64,000 nt of DNA. It comes from Dicyema japonicum (taxonomy: Eukaryota > Dicyemida > Rhombozoa > Dicyemidae). The position numbers and the translations under genes were made by a program. Location of the stretch: assembly GCA_011109175.1 (NCBI GenBank), contig RDEW01000002.1:2308244-2372243 (forward strand), read 5' to 3'. Under the pieces are notes generated by a model. The model ran no database searches. It was not told the origin of the DNA and saw only the letters and a list, made by a program, of their open reading frames with translations. Numbering within the stretch: position 1 is the first letter of the stretch; every line of letters starts with the position of its first letter. Shown one piece after another: positions 21,240 through 32,459 of this stretch.

Positions 21240-21720
21240 TTCCAAAAATTATGGAAAAGTCTGTTTTAACAGATTATTGGGTTCTATTACGGAAAGAAAC
21301 TTTATTTCTGATTATCAGCGAGGATTCCGACGTGACCGAAGCACTGGAAATCTTTTAGACACTGGTCACGGCAATTTAAATTTAAAAATACCTTACGGCT
21401 GCATATCCGTGTATATCCAAGGCTTTGACTGGCGCCTTTGGCTCTTGATACGCTATCAGAGCAAATAGTGGGCAAACAGCAATTTTAAGGCTTGAAGACT
21501 ATAATCTGAGAAATAGTCGTTCAGAGGGATTGGAAATCAAATATCCGGAAAAATCATACTGAGGGGAGGTGTCCTACAATGGTCTGTATTCAGTCCGTTT
21601 TTTTTAATTTTGTGATGAGTGACGTCTGTAATGTGGATCACGGAATACTCAGATGATTGTTTATGCGGAAGACATACGTTCTGTTGACTACTTGATAAAA
21701 CTTTTGGATTTGCAATAAAT
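21240..21720 (+). pseudogene. LINE reverse transcriptase relic
   Basis: Plus-strand frames give KVCFNRLLGSITERNFISDY, QRGFRRDRSTGNLL and, after a break, LRGGVLQWSVFSPFFFNFVM (compare RGVLQGSVLSPFLF). A degraded catalytic YADD lies around 21660. Dead. Confidence 0.6.
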
Positions 21721-21819
21721 TGGTACATTATTGGATTTGAAATCTAGCACATTACCACCATACAAAAAAAAACAGATAGCCAATTTTTTGTGTCACATTT
21801 AGTCACGTGTATTTTTGAT

Positions 21820-22329
21820 CAGGGCTGTGGAGTCAGTAAAATATAGCACGACTCCGATTTTAACTCCTCAAATATTATTTTTTCGACTCCGACTCCTTGA
21901 CTCCGTTCCGACTCCGGTTATTATATAAAAAAATCAGAATAACAGAAAAAAGAAAAAAACGTTTAGAAAGGAAAATTTAACTATTACCTTTTTAGAAATA
22001 ATATAGCTTCGACCAATTCTTCCTTCATAGAAGCTCGAAGGTCTGATTTGATAAATTTTAGCACAGAAAACAGCCTTTCTACGCTACTTGTGTAGGAGGC
22101 AGAGCAAGAGATCCCTTTTCACAACAACGAGTTCAATGAGATGCATTTAAAATTTTTCAGCATTCATGAATATAGTAATTTTATCAGATTGAAAAAAACT
22201 TATTTAATTTTGCGATCAAAAAAAAGTCGGAGTCGACCTTTTTATCACTGACTCCAACTCCTCAAATATTATTTCTTCGACTCTGACTCCAACTATACAA
22301 AAAACCCTTCGACTCCGACTCCACGACTG
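21820..22329 (-). mobile_element. 510-bp non-autonomous hAT with an 8-bp target duplication
   Basis: Starts cagggctgtggagtc and ends gactccacgactg, imperfect inverted ends, flanked by the identical 8-mer tttttgat (21812-21819 and 22330-22337). Subterminal regions are built of gactcc/ggagtc hexamers. The minus-strand interior (about 22090-21985) still encodes SVERLFSVLKFIKSDLRASM, the hAT dimerisation motif. So it is an internal-deletion derivative of an autonomous hAT. Confidence 0.88.
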
Positions 22330-23029
22330 TTTTTGATATTTAATTACACTTCACAATATTTGAGAAAGTCGGCTTTGCTGTTGTTTACACTTTCGAATTG
22401 ATCGCCGCGTTTATTCTCGATTGGACATGTTTTCTCCAACCTCTGTTGATTGTTGTGTTTTTTCCGTAGTTCTTCGAAAAACGGAGAAGGTTCGTTAGAT
22501 CCATTTGAATGAACAAACAATTTTTTAAAATACAAATTTTTTGTAAATGCCGGCTCAATCTGGCAAGTTTATAGCCTTGTTTAAAGAGACTTTGAACATA
22601 TTAGGAATATCACAAGGATTATGCTAACGTTATGTTAAAATACTGATTTACAAATTTAAGAAGTTTAAGATGTCTTGAAAGTATACATCTTTTTCTGTTT
22701 GTGAAAACTGGGTACGCACTAATCTGACGTTAATCAACCCTTAACATAATTTTCTTATATCTGGGGTTATTGAACGAATAAACCCCATTCTATCAAGAGA
22801 GATTTCACAAGGTCTCGTTAATGAAACAGAAATAGTCCATTGATTCGGGTGCTGTAATCTCAAATAAAAGGTACAATGTCTGTTCTTTTGCCTTAGGTCC
22901 CGTGGTTGATTGTTGCCTTCGTAAGGGAGTATCAAATATTTAATGAGCTAAGAACTTCGAGACTTGAGACTTATATGTCGGAACGAAGAGGTTGAAAATC
23001 CAAATTTTCTGATTTCACAATTTACAATA

Positions 23030-23290
23030 TCCAGTTGGAGTATTGTCTTCTACACTGTTCGGTTCGCCTCCCATAGTCCAATACTTCACATATTCAAATG
23101 CGTAGAGTGAATTTCCAAAAGTTAAAGGAAGAAAAGACAGAATACTCCTTCTCGTGTCCAGCTACTTTCTGTGTCATCTCCACACGGTATGACTTTTTGG
23201 ATCTATAGGATCAGCCGTCACTGGTAGTTACGTTTTTGTTAGCTACCAGTTTCCTCCACTTAAAAAAACGTGGGGTAAATAAATTTAATT
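23030..23290 (+). repeat. Dispersed repeat Y (second copy)
   Basis: Related to 14545-14835 (shared gttcggttcgcc, gtagagtga and ggtaaataaat blocks). No coding potential seen. Unclassified. Confidence 0.5.
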
Positions 23291-23409
23291 TATCAACTCC
23301 GAAATCACGAGAAAGAATTAAGGTTATCGTCTAATTAAGTGATCCCGGTGTCAATAACAGTCCTATCCCCGCGGTTAGTTTTGGAGTGCTTGATTAATCT
23401 CCACAGCGG

Positions 23410-23995
23410 GAAAAGTTTCTTTTCATATCTCGAGCAGGTGTCCATAGATAGTTAGATGGCCGGCCCGAAGTGGATGGTCAAGGGACTTTGCCATCGTGAG
23501 GAATTCCCGGTCACGTTTCGTATAAGTTCTTTGTAGTAACGAAGTGGACGTCTTTTTAGACGATCTTAATAGTATTCTGAGACAACGGTTTTGTAAAATT
23601 TCCAGGTTGCTTTGCCGATAGTGATAACGGGACAATCCATGCAGCTAGAAGGTATAACGATGGGACGGGAAGATATTGGGGAGTGCATAAAAGCCTTGAG
23701 AATTCCAATTTTCTTTTGGATCCTCGCGTTTACCAGGTCTGAGGAATCATACGATTTCATTCCTCGTTTTGCCCATATTTCTTTTCGTGCTGAGGTAAAC
23801 GTCGTAATGTGTGACTTTCCTGGTGATATATTAAGACGGTTCTTCAGAAACTAAAGACCCATCAGATTTAATAGATCTTGGAAGGACCGTAGTAAATAAT
23901 GATTATTATTGGTCAACCCGTAAGGATTAGAGAAAGTGTGGTTCTTTTTTTTAAATGCCAGCACGTCGTCGGCGAACCAAATTTTATTTATTTTT
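23410..23995 (-). pseudogene. LINE reverse transcriptase relic with FADD
   Basis: The minus strand from about 23980 reads WFADDVLAFKKKNHTF, with the catalytic Asp pair, continuing FLKNRLNISPGKSHITTF and DLVNARIQKKIGILKAFMHS, then an RT-connection-like tail (LEILQNRCLRILLRS). Frames shift twice. The first part is inside the large tandem duplication and recurs at 33420-33540. Confidence 0.65.
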
Positions 23996-24043
23996 TAGGA
24001 AGACACAAAATATGATATTTTATTAAATTCGAGATAATTTATT

Positions 24044-24945
24044 GTCGTATAGTATCACGTCCGGCTGATAAGTCTAATTTATCATTCCAAAACAAATGTT
24101 ACCGGAATCTTTTGGGAGTAAAAACGAAATTTTTAATTTTTTCCAAAATCATGTTCGACGTAGTATGGGACAAAAATGGAAGACCTTGACATCGGTCTCT
24201 GATTTTTAAAGGAAAAACGAAATTTTTAATTTTGTCCAAAATCATGTTCGACATAGTATGGGACAAAAATGGGAGACCTTGACATCGGTCCCTGATTTTT
24301 AAAGGAAAACGAAATTTTAATTTGTCCAAAAACATTTCGACGTAGTATGGGACAAAAAATGTGAGACCTTATGGATTTGGATTGGTTAAAGTCAATTTCT
24401 TGAGCGGGTTAGGGTGAATTAGAATGGATTAGGATGTATTAGAGAATGAGTTAGGATGAATAAAAAATTGGAAAGTCCAGATGATTTGCGATTAAATTGG
24501 CATATGGACTGGACTTAAAATTTGATATCGAAGAGGATTACGACCTGAAAGTCAGAAAGATAGAAAAATTATTACATCACTTATGGAAAATGTGATGTAA
24601 TTTTTGGGGTCCAAACGAAGTAGAGACATGTGGTGTCTAATAAAATGACTTTACACGATGAATACTAACCCACTTAATTAGTTTTGGTTCAGGTTTTGGT
24701 TTCTTAACAGTTATTAGTTTTGGGGTTTGTTAGAAAATAAAATTTGTCTTGTCTTGTCAAGGCACAGAATTTTGAACTTTTGCCTTTTTTACGTTTTCAA
24801 TTTTTTTGATAATGTTGCAATTGTTCAATTCTTTTGGTTATAATGGAAATACATTGTGATTTCTTTGGTTTCATTGATGACTCTGTAACCATATGTTTTG
24901 GACTGATAAGTTTGACGAAGATGACCCGGGTTCATACTATACTAC
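24044..24945 (+). mobile_element. 902-bp insertion with short inverted ends and 3-bp target duplication
   Basis: Unit B retains the empty site (tttattaatt). In unit A the insert sits between two copies of att. Its ends, gtcgtatagtat and the complement gtagtatagtat, form short inverted repeats. It contains the 93-bp tandem repeat at 24121-24372 and no transposase. The structure suggests a non-autonomous DNA transposon; the family is uncertain. Confidence 0.7.
24121..24372 (+). repeat. 93-bp tandem repeat, about 2.7 copies
   Basis: Copies start at about 24121, 24214 and 24306, each beginning aaaacgaaattt and containing catagtatgggaca and gaccttgacatcggtc. The last is partial and carries small deletions. 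Lies wholly inside the 902-bp insertion. Confidence 0.85.
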
Positions 24946-24973
24946 ATTAATTATTTTTAAATTAACAAAAATA

Positions 24974-25520
24974 ATGAATTTCAATTTCTCATTAATGATA
25001 ATGAGATACACAGTGACTCTCATTTTATTTCTATTTCCAGCAACAATTTATCAGATTATATCATTAATGGTATCTCAATCAAAATATTTTAGGCTGTAAG
25101 CAGAAGAGAAGTAGAAGGTAAAAATTCATTCTAGTAAACTGCTATAACGATATTGGAAAATTCGAAAATACAGATGGATTTCGTAATCCATTTCAATATA
25201 TAAATGGATGCCATATTCAGATATATTGATAACTATCTTGTCTTTTTCTTTGACATCATGGAAATCCTCAAGCCAATGAAAATTATCAGAGAAAATCTAC
25301 CCACTTCATTATTGCACGTTAATAGATAAGATGTTTTGCTTCTAAAGAATAATTGTAATAAAGCAAATAATTACTCTTCCTTGATTCGGAATAAATTTTC
25401 CAGAGGCCGTCAATCCTGATTATTGTGCTATTATGCATTCCAAACACGACATTATCAGACGGACTATCAAAATCTTCCATGGTGAATTTTCATAACATTG
25501 TCTGGGTTGATGAACGTAAC
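24974..25520 (+). pseudogene. HtrL-like glycosyltransferase pseudogene, unit A
   Basis: Matches the intact gene at 14909 from the start codon through the signal anchor and the 23-nt intron. Frameshifts then appear after the intron (aaggtaaaaattc), with later indels and premature truncation near 25510. No open frame spans the catalytic region. Confidence 0.8.
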
Positions 25521-25610
25521 AACATTTTATTCGTGTCCATAAAATGATTTATTTATTATTCATAATAATTTACTTCCTTTTTCCATTTTGCCATTTATAC
25601 ATTGCCTGTT

Positions 25611-25885
25611 GACTCAGTGTAATAATTTCCGGACCACATTATGAGGTTCCAGATTCGAATCTTTGTGCTGTCCATCGTTTAAAGGTTCCACACATCTTCG
25701 AGTCTTTGGGGTTGACAAATGACGCCGTCATCAATGTTTTAAAACACGGGAACTGGATTGTCTTCTGGGACTCACGCATAAACAAAAAGAAAAGAATATG
25801 TAAAGAACTCTTTCAATATCTTGATATTCCTTGAATTAATTAACATTACTGTTCTTATTACTTCTTAAAAATTGTGAGTTCTGCC
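25611..25885 (+). mobile_element. tRNA-derived SINE, copy 3
   Basis: Head with a B-box-like gattcgaatct, core aaggttccacacatct, atgacgcc and catcaatg, tail opening gggactcac and closing gtgagttctgcc. Duplicated with unit B (34089-34381). Confidence 0.75.
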
Positions 25886-25999
25886 TAAGGTGGTTTAAGT
25901 AGTAGAAAGATTACTTATTGCTTAATAGAATGGGTCATAGAGCATTGAAGATTCATTCCCAGCTCGTCCTCCGGATTATCAATCATTAAGTTATACGGC

Positions 26000-26280
26000 T
26001 TTCATCATGAATTTAAACTTATGTTTAACCCACTAGCGCTTTTCCAGTTAATTAAAACTCCAATATCGTCATATTCATTCGAATTTCTTATTCGACGAAA
26101 AATCGGCCCTAACTGCCAAAAAATTCTGAGGCGTTGACGAAACCAACGCTGTATTGTAAGATCTACCAGCCTTGAAGAGATTGCGCTCCTATCTCTGAGA
26201 GCACCTCGATTGCCATATTGGCAGGTTTGATTGTTCGTTTGACCTAGATTTAGCATTTTGGTTTAATATTTATAAGAGAC
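26000..26280 (-). pseudogene. RLE-type 3' relic
   Basis: Duplicated with 34470-34770. The minus strand has one 83-residue frame without confident family matches. The DNA is related to 16358-16760 and ends with the same gagacccaaagatcac-like word found in the other RLE 3' relics. Confidence 0.4.
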
Positions 26281-26303
26281 CCAAAGATCACAAAGAAAAA
26301 TGC

Positions 26304-26406
26304 GTAAAAGACGTAATCAATATTTTCTAATTTTAAATAAATATGAACTGTATAATATATTTTCAAATTTTAAATAAATATGAATAAATTACATACATTT
26401 ACATTA
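26304..26406 (+). promoter_or_regulatory. Conserved leader upstream of galactosyltransferase-like copy 1
   Basis: About 100 bp starting cgtaaaagacg and running to the start codon is almost identical in all four copies (26304, 34792, 45971 and 47401), and copies 3 and 4 begin exactly there. It probably contains the promoter and leader; no specific element can be named. Confidence 0.4.
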
Positions 26407-27417
26407 ATGAGACAGAAATGTACTAATTTTGTAAATTCTAGTTTATAAAAGAGTTTTCAGTTTACTCTTTGTTTCCATTGGACTATACTTGCTTATTTCG
26501 TTAGTTAAGCAAATTCCTTCAATTCTATCAACCAAAAAGGATTGTGAATATGAGGAAAACACAGATTCAGACTATACGTACTTTTTGACGATCATCGTTA
26601 CTTCAAGTTTACAATTTAAACATTATAGGTCCGCAAAACTTTGATCGCCGACAAATCATTAGGAAAACATGGGGGAATTTTTCATTTTACGACCGTCCAA
26701 TAAAACTCCTGTTCTCGATAGGCAGAAGCTCAAAATTCAAGGAAGGCATAAATCGGGAAACTTTGGAAGAAAATGACATTTTGTATATCACCAAATTCCA
26801 CGACAGATACGAGAAATTAACGCTCAAGTCATACTGGTCGTTCAAACATATGTTTTCCACGTTTTAATTCTAAGAATCAATTTCAACACGAAATTCGTGA
26901 TGAAAACCGACGACGATGTGTTCCTTAATGTGGGAAATTTGATCAAAAAGTTGGAAATGATAAAAAAGATTGAATTCATTTTCTGTCAAAAAACATCCTC
27001 AATAGCGATACGGGACCCAAAGAATAAGTGGTAACAAATTTGGTAACCAGGTATATCTCGGAAAAAGAGTATTCGGGCAAATTATTTCCCCCGTACTGTC
27101 AAGGTTCTGCTTATGCGATGCCGGTGGGAACACTCAGAAAAATAATGGCAACTTGCGACTTTAAGCGAAAGATTAGATTCGAAGATGTCTTTTTCACAGG
27201 TGAAGTATGCTTACAATTCGAAGGGATGTGTACTGTCAATACCACCATAGAATTAATCAACGATTCGGGATTTAGTTCTTATTTTGTTCACAAGAATTTT
27301 TGTAAATACAAAAATTTGATTACCTCTCATTATATGAAACCGAAACAGATAAGAAATGCCTGGATGTTTACTTATGGGAGACCCTACTTATGTTCTCTTA
27401 TTTTTAACTATTTTTAA
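26407..27417 (+). CDS. Beta-1,3-galactosyltransferase-like (GT31) protein, copy 1, intact, 4 tiny introns
   Basis: Exons 26407-26419, 26442-26606, 26629-26851, 26875-27030 and 27051-27417; introns 22, 22, 23 and 20 nt; 307 aa. A type-II Golgi glycosyltransferase: signal anchor at about 7-27 (VFSLLFVSIGLYLLISLV). GT31 motifs follow: FLTIIVTSSPQNFDRR, IRKTWGN, YEKLTLKSYWSFK, FVMKTDDDVFLN (metal-binding DDD), KW-YIS, FPPYCQGSAYAMP and FEDVFFTG. The start ATG was chosen because the 13-nt first exon joins in frame to the anchor across a 22-nt intron, and an in-frame stop lies just before the second exon. Acceptor and donor specificity cannot be told. The last intron has an alternative donor 3 nt upstream. 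Confidence 0.9.
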
Positions 27418-27439
27418 CCAAAAATGTATTGAGCTTGAA

Positions 27440-27670
27440 CTTTCTAAAGGTTGGCATTCACCAACTCCTCTGGATCATTAATAACCGTGAGATCCTTCAT
27501 CAACAGTATTACCGGAGGACAAAGCCCATACAAGTGTTCCTATATTCGGGACGATGTCAAGATAAGATTCCATGACAAGGTTAAGGTGGGTAACTTTAGG
27601 TTTTGTGTTTTCAGGTTTCAATCTGTGGGTATCGAGGCTATACTATTAGCTCATCCAATTCGCTTTAGTC
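27440..27670 (-). pseudogene. Decayed copy of the ORF convergent with the galactosyltransferase-like gene
   Basis: The minus strand ends DLTVINDPEELVNAN, matching the C-terminus of the open frame at 48539-48793 (DLTVIMYPEKLVKAN). Upstream the frame is broken. The same decayed copy is at 35926-36140. Confidence 0.6.
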
Positions 27671-28369
27671 TCTTGTAACGTGAGTGGACTATGAACTAAA
27701 GAGACTCTTAAATTCGGGTTATAAAAAATGAGTTCAATAATCTGCTAAGAAAAGCTCGTGTATGACAGTTGTTTGTCTGATTCTATGGTCGTCATCACTG
27801 ACTTTCAATATCTTTTGATTCTATCCTCTCATTAATGGTCATGAACAGATTTTTATACACGAGGCATCAGAACAGAGTGAGACAGGACAAGCTCTATCAA
27901 AAGCTAACTTTTTGCCGGTTCAGCACGGTTAGTGATTGCTTCCAATTACTCTTGATGTTTCGACGTGGACTGTTTAAAAATGAACTGTCCACCGTGATAT
28001 TCGTTTTTTCTCGACTTTTTTGGGCATGACCCTTTGTGAGTTGCCGTCAGTGCAAGTTATACTGAATTTAAACAATTTTCTATGGAGTAATCAAATTACG
28101 GATATTTATTTTATTATTAATTGTGACCGGTTCAGAATGAGATACGGTTGAATGTGAGCCGTTAAAAATCAATATTCAATGTAACGATTTATAAACCAAA
28201 TCAAACAAAATGGCAATCGTAATGATTGAACCTTAAATTTTTGAAAAAATGAAGTTTTATATCTGATCAAAGATTGCTTTAAACTAGTCAAATTATCCAC
28301 AACATTAACAAAAAATAATTTAAATTTCATTGAATTAAAATTTCGATTGAACAGAAAAACGTTACTAAA

Positions 28370-29030
28370 TGATTATTCCTGATGATTTTCGAGGACGCAT
28401 TAAATAACATGCTATCTTCTTCACAAAGAAACTTCGTGAAGCCCCCCCCCCGATAACTACTTTACGGTTGATGAAATTTTATTAAATTTAATTTGTTTTA
28501 ATTATGACTAATAATTTTTACTTTTAAAATTTTAGTCATGTCCGTTTTCGTTAAATAGTAAAGACACTTGATTGCAGTCCCAAAGAAGATTGATCGAATA
28601 TTTCAGAGGAAAAGGTTTATAGAAGAGTGTCATGCACTGTATATATTGCCTGTTGTCTATGAAAGAAGTGACGGTAACGAAACACGGCAACAAAACATGT
28701 AAAAAAGAAAAATTAGAAGCGTACCTTAAAGAATGGATGTTCAAAGATAACATCATGTTGGATAATCTTGATAATTTATTACAGAGTATTAAAGTGGTTA
28801 AAGTAATTCAATAATTTTTTTTGGAACTTTTTATAATTTTCGTGAAGGGGACTACTTTATTGTTGTATCGAAAAGGAAAGCTAATTACAGGTGATCCGAA
28901 GACGCTATCTGACACATTCAGAAATTGTAATTTAGTAGCGATTTATGTGGAATCTGGAAGTATCTGGGATCAATATTTTGTCAATCAAGTGATTTATATC
29001 ACAAAAATGGAAACAATATACTTATCATAA
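28370..29030 (+). pseudogene. Unrecognised gene, unit A copy
   Basis: Plus strand: PKKIDRIFQRKRFIEECHALYILPVVYERSDG, then KLEAYLKEWMFKDNIMLDNL, then a frame starting LFIIFVKGTTLLLYRKGKLI and ending ...VNQVIYITKME. Compared with unit B (36860-37530), a 13-bp insertion after RSDG breaks the frame. Upstream an acceptor-like ttgattgcag precedes PKKID, so the gene probably has tiny introns. I do not recognise the family. A 3' part recurs at 49820-49930. Confidence 0.45.
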
Positions 29031-30065
29031 GCACTTATCACCTTGCCATTGTGGTTATAGCAAAGCATGTACAACACAAGAAACAATGTTTTAAGCATTT
29101 CACGAGAGCATGTGCAGCAAAATAAACAAGGTTAGATTTCATCCTTATTTATGTTTACTGTTCCTAACCAAGGCTCTCTTGTTGTCCAGGTCGTCGGCAT
29201 TTTTTAGATTTCTTTTGATATTGACCAGGTTTTTTTGTAAGACTATTGGCATTGTTGTTCTTGGTCTTCCAAGATAGCGGCCTTCTTGACTAACATAGTA
29301 TGTTTCCATAGATATGTTTGGTGGGGATGTTAATTCCATCCTCAGCACGTGTCTGAAGAGCTTCCATAGGGATTCCAATACTTCTAAGCTGATAGGTTTA
29401 GTGCTGCATCTCCTTTATAAAGCATTTCTAGATATTCTCGTAAGCCATGTAGTTTCTTTTATTCTTCTCAGCTGACCTCTGTGGAACGAGTCTAGTCTTT
29501 CCATGTCCGCTGAAGTTCCAGCGTTATATAAAAGTAGGGTTATGTGAATGAATCGTACAATAAGATTCTCATTTTCGTGTTGATACCTCTTTGATTGGCC
29601 ACAGATTCTTCAGTTTATATAACGCAGCATTGGCAAGAGTTTTCCTACGTAAAATATCTTCGCAATCTCCCATAAGTGAACCGAGTTTTTTTACTTGTCA
29701 CCACTTGTCTTCTAGGACGTTACTCTTCCTTCTTATCTCTGAGTTCTGTTTTCTATGTTCACAGTAAGAACTCATTTCCCTAGTACATCTTGTGTTTTTC
29801 TAATAGGTTTTCCAGGACCTCTTTATCTTCAGAAATTAGGTCTACATCGTTTGCGTAGAGCACTCCTCCCGTCTTTCTTTGGTATAACGGTCTAAGTTCC
29901 ATCATAGCGGCTTCAAATAAATTGTGAATAGTTGAGGAGAAAAGGAGTCTCCTTGTAGAGTGCTTGTGTTTGTTTCAAATTTTCTTGAATATGTCTTTCC
30001 GACTCTGACAAGGAGCTCAGTGTTTGAAAGTAAAATTCGGGTCATCCTTAGACTCGACTCATCAA
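29028..30065 (-). pseudogene. LINE B relic, unit A (3' part)
   Basis: Minus strand: FRHVLRMELTSPPNISMETY, YLGRPRTTMPIVLQKNL and NADDLDNKRALVRN (LINE B C-terminus), then upstream LVRVGKTYSRKFETN and TLQGDSFSPQLFTIYLKPL (reverse-transcriptase QGD block). Several breaks. The junction to the pogo element at about 30065 is a deletion at the short shared word aagaa, relative to unit B. Confidence 0.7.
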
Positions 30066-31796
30066 GAAGGGTTTCTTTAAATTTGGGTCTCCCCTGTTCG
30101 ATATCCAACCTTAATAATATAACCAAAGCAGAAAATTACAATTTTTATTTTTTAATAAAAAAATTTGTTAATTTTAATCAAATGTTTTGTTTTTTTCGCA
30201 TTAACTCATAATATTTGCTTTGAATCTGTATAGATCAAGGACATTTTCCGGAGTCTCTTGCTTAATAATCATCCAAATGTTCCAGAAATTGTTCGATGCA
30301 ATCCTCTTCATCACTACTATTATCATCCCATAAGCTCTCCAAAATCGCCTTTTCCACAATATCCGAATCAATCAGACTTTCTCCGGTGTCCTCTTTTTCC
30401 CGACAGTCATATTCCAACGCCTTTTCAGACCAATGTCGTATAGAGGTTTCTGTAATCTCGCCTCATGCCAATTTTGAACATGAAATAGCATCCAATATTG
30501 TGATTCCCTTTATTGCTTCATCTATTTGAGCTACAGGATTTTTATCATAGATGATCGTTTTCATCATCCAATTATTGAAATGATTCTTAAATGCCTGTAT
30601 TATCCCTTGGTCACATGGCTTAATTAAGAAAGTTGTGTTTTTGGAAAAAATATTACGTCGACGTTTGAATATTGGGCAGAAACAGCATGACAAGTTGCAT
30701 TGTCAATTAATAATGCTATTTTTATTCTTTTCTCTCTCATTTCCTCGTTAAATCAAATAACCAATTTTCAAAAATATTTTTTGTCACCCAGGCTTTGCAT
30801 GAAGCATAATATTCAATGCCGATTTCTTTCAGATTCACACCTTTTAATATTCTTGGTGACATGGCACCCCTAATTATAAGCGGTTTATATTTTTCTCCTG
30901 TGTAACTGCAACACAAAAGAAGTGTCATACGTTCTTTTCTTATTTTATGTCCGTGACTCATTTCTTTCAACAAAACGCTTTATAAAATAATGCAGTTTCA
31001 TCACAATTGAAAATGTTTTCTTCACTACATTTTTCAAGCAAATCATTGAAAGTCGATCGGAAATTTCTCGTACCTCCTTTATCAGCTAATTGTGATTCGC
31101 TATGTAATATTCTGAATTTTAATTCGAATTGCTTATCAACTCTGTAAAACTATCCATGTGAAGAAGTGAAATCTTGATTTGAATTTCTATATGCAATTTT
31201 ACGTGCAATTAGCTTTAAGGTTGTCCCACTGATTGGGAAACCTTTCGACCTGAGATTACGAAAAATCTCGTAAACTTTGACTTTCAATTTGGATCAAATT
31301 CTCCCTACCGATGTTGAGAAGTTTTGGGAATATATTCCTTCCCTTTCTTTTTAGTCGGTATATCATTCCTTTCGAGATATTAAATCATTCACAAATCAAT
31401 TTATCCTTGCAAATTCTGATCTTTTCACTTTGAATTAGTTTTCTAGACATTCGCTTTCTAAAATTTATAGAAAAACTTAAAAAATTGATAATTACAATTG
31501 CTTAACAGGTTAATTAGTTAACTAACCAACTTACCAGGTTAAATAAATTTCAAAATTATTGATAAAAAATTTGGTAAAGCAGGTTAGAATAAATAAATAA
31601 TAATAAATCAAAAATTATAGAAATACGTAGTTTTTTGTTTGCTATTATATTAATGAGTCGTTTATGATAATATAAAATTTTTCCCAGTAGGGGGTTTATT
31701 TTTTTAAAAATCATCGTATTTTATATGGATGGCGAAAATATTTTCCCAAAAAAGGGTTTCCCCGCTACTTGGTTTTCCCAATTCGGGGTCGCACTG
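30065..31796 (-). mobile_element. pogo/Tigger DNA transposon, unit A (5' TIR lost)
   Basis: Minus-strand transposase pieces: EMSHGHKIRKERMTLLLCCS, YTGEKYKPLIIRGAMSPRIL, YYASCKAWVTKNIFENWL and NTTFLIKPCDQGIIQAFKNHF. These are DDE_1 motifs (KER-T-LL..T-G-K-PL-I, W-T..F..WL, QPCDQGII..FK). The right terminal repeat (attcggggtcgcactg) ends at 31796 with TA following. The other terminal repeat was removed by the deletion that also took LINE sequence. Confidence 0.8.
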
Positions 31797-31798
31797 TA

Positions 31799-32400
31799 TT
31801 TCTATTTTGTCATACAGGTAGTGGGATTCGTATTTTAGTAGTTTGGAATCTATTTTGTCTGGTCCAGGACTTGTGTTGTTCTAGAGTTTTCGGCAGGCCG
31901 TTTTGATTTTTTTGGTATCTCCCGGGGTCTTGGCCTTTCATCAAATGGGTGGATTTCTATGGTTTTTATGTTGAAAAGCTTATCAAATTGAGCCGCGATG
32001 GCTTCAGTTTGTTCTTCGGTTTTCAGCATCAGCTTACCGATCTCGTCTTAAATTGTTAGTCGACTTCGGTTTGTTCTCCGCAGCAAACGGGCAGCGTTTT
32101 CACTTTGGTTACCTCTTCTATACAGAAAGCTATTTCTTCTAGGAAAAGCTCCTTGTTCAGACCTCTTATTTTTCTTCTGACACGTTGCCTTTCGCCCTGA
32201 AGGGCTTTTCTCGTATTAGCGTCACTGCCATTTGATTTTTTCTTGTCTAATTCTTTTAAACTTTTCGCAAGCTCAGGAACATCTGGATGAATAGCTTTCA
32301 GGTGCATTACTATTCTCCTTTTTGCCAAGCCCCAGAAGCTTCGTTGATGATATCTTTGTGCGTTTCCAGGCGTCTTCTAACGAAGTATCCACTAATACAT
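31799..32400 (-). pseudogene. LINE segment upstream of the pogo insertion, unit A
   Basis: The minus-strand frame 32056-32328 reads HPDVPELAKSLKELDKKKSN, NTRKALQGERQRVRRKIRGL and NKELFLEEIAFCIEE, a basic linker before the reverse transcriptase of LINEs. Continuous with LINE B sequence across the pogo element, so pogo inserted into an existing LINE. Confidence 0.55.
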
Positions 32401-32459
32401 CCTGCATATGAGTCTGAATGTATTGTTGATTTCTCTCAGTAGTCTCCCGTTGAAATCAG

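Noticed and set aside
28440-28452. C10 homopolymer as a regulatory element
   Set aside because: A single homopolymer, identical in both duplicated units, with no supporting context. More likely a sequence error hot spot inside a putative exon.
30258-30529. Histidine-rich peptide as a metal-binding protein
   Set aside because: Wrong strand relative to pogo, and duplicated only because the transposon is duplicated.
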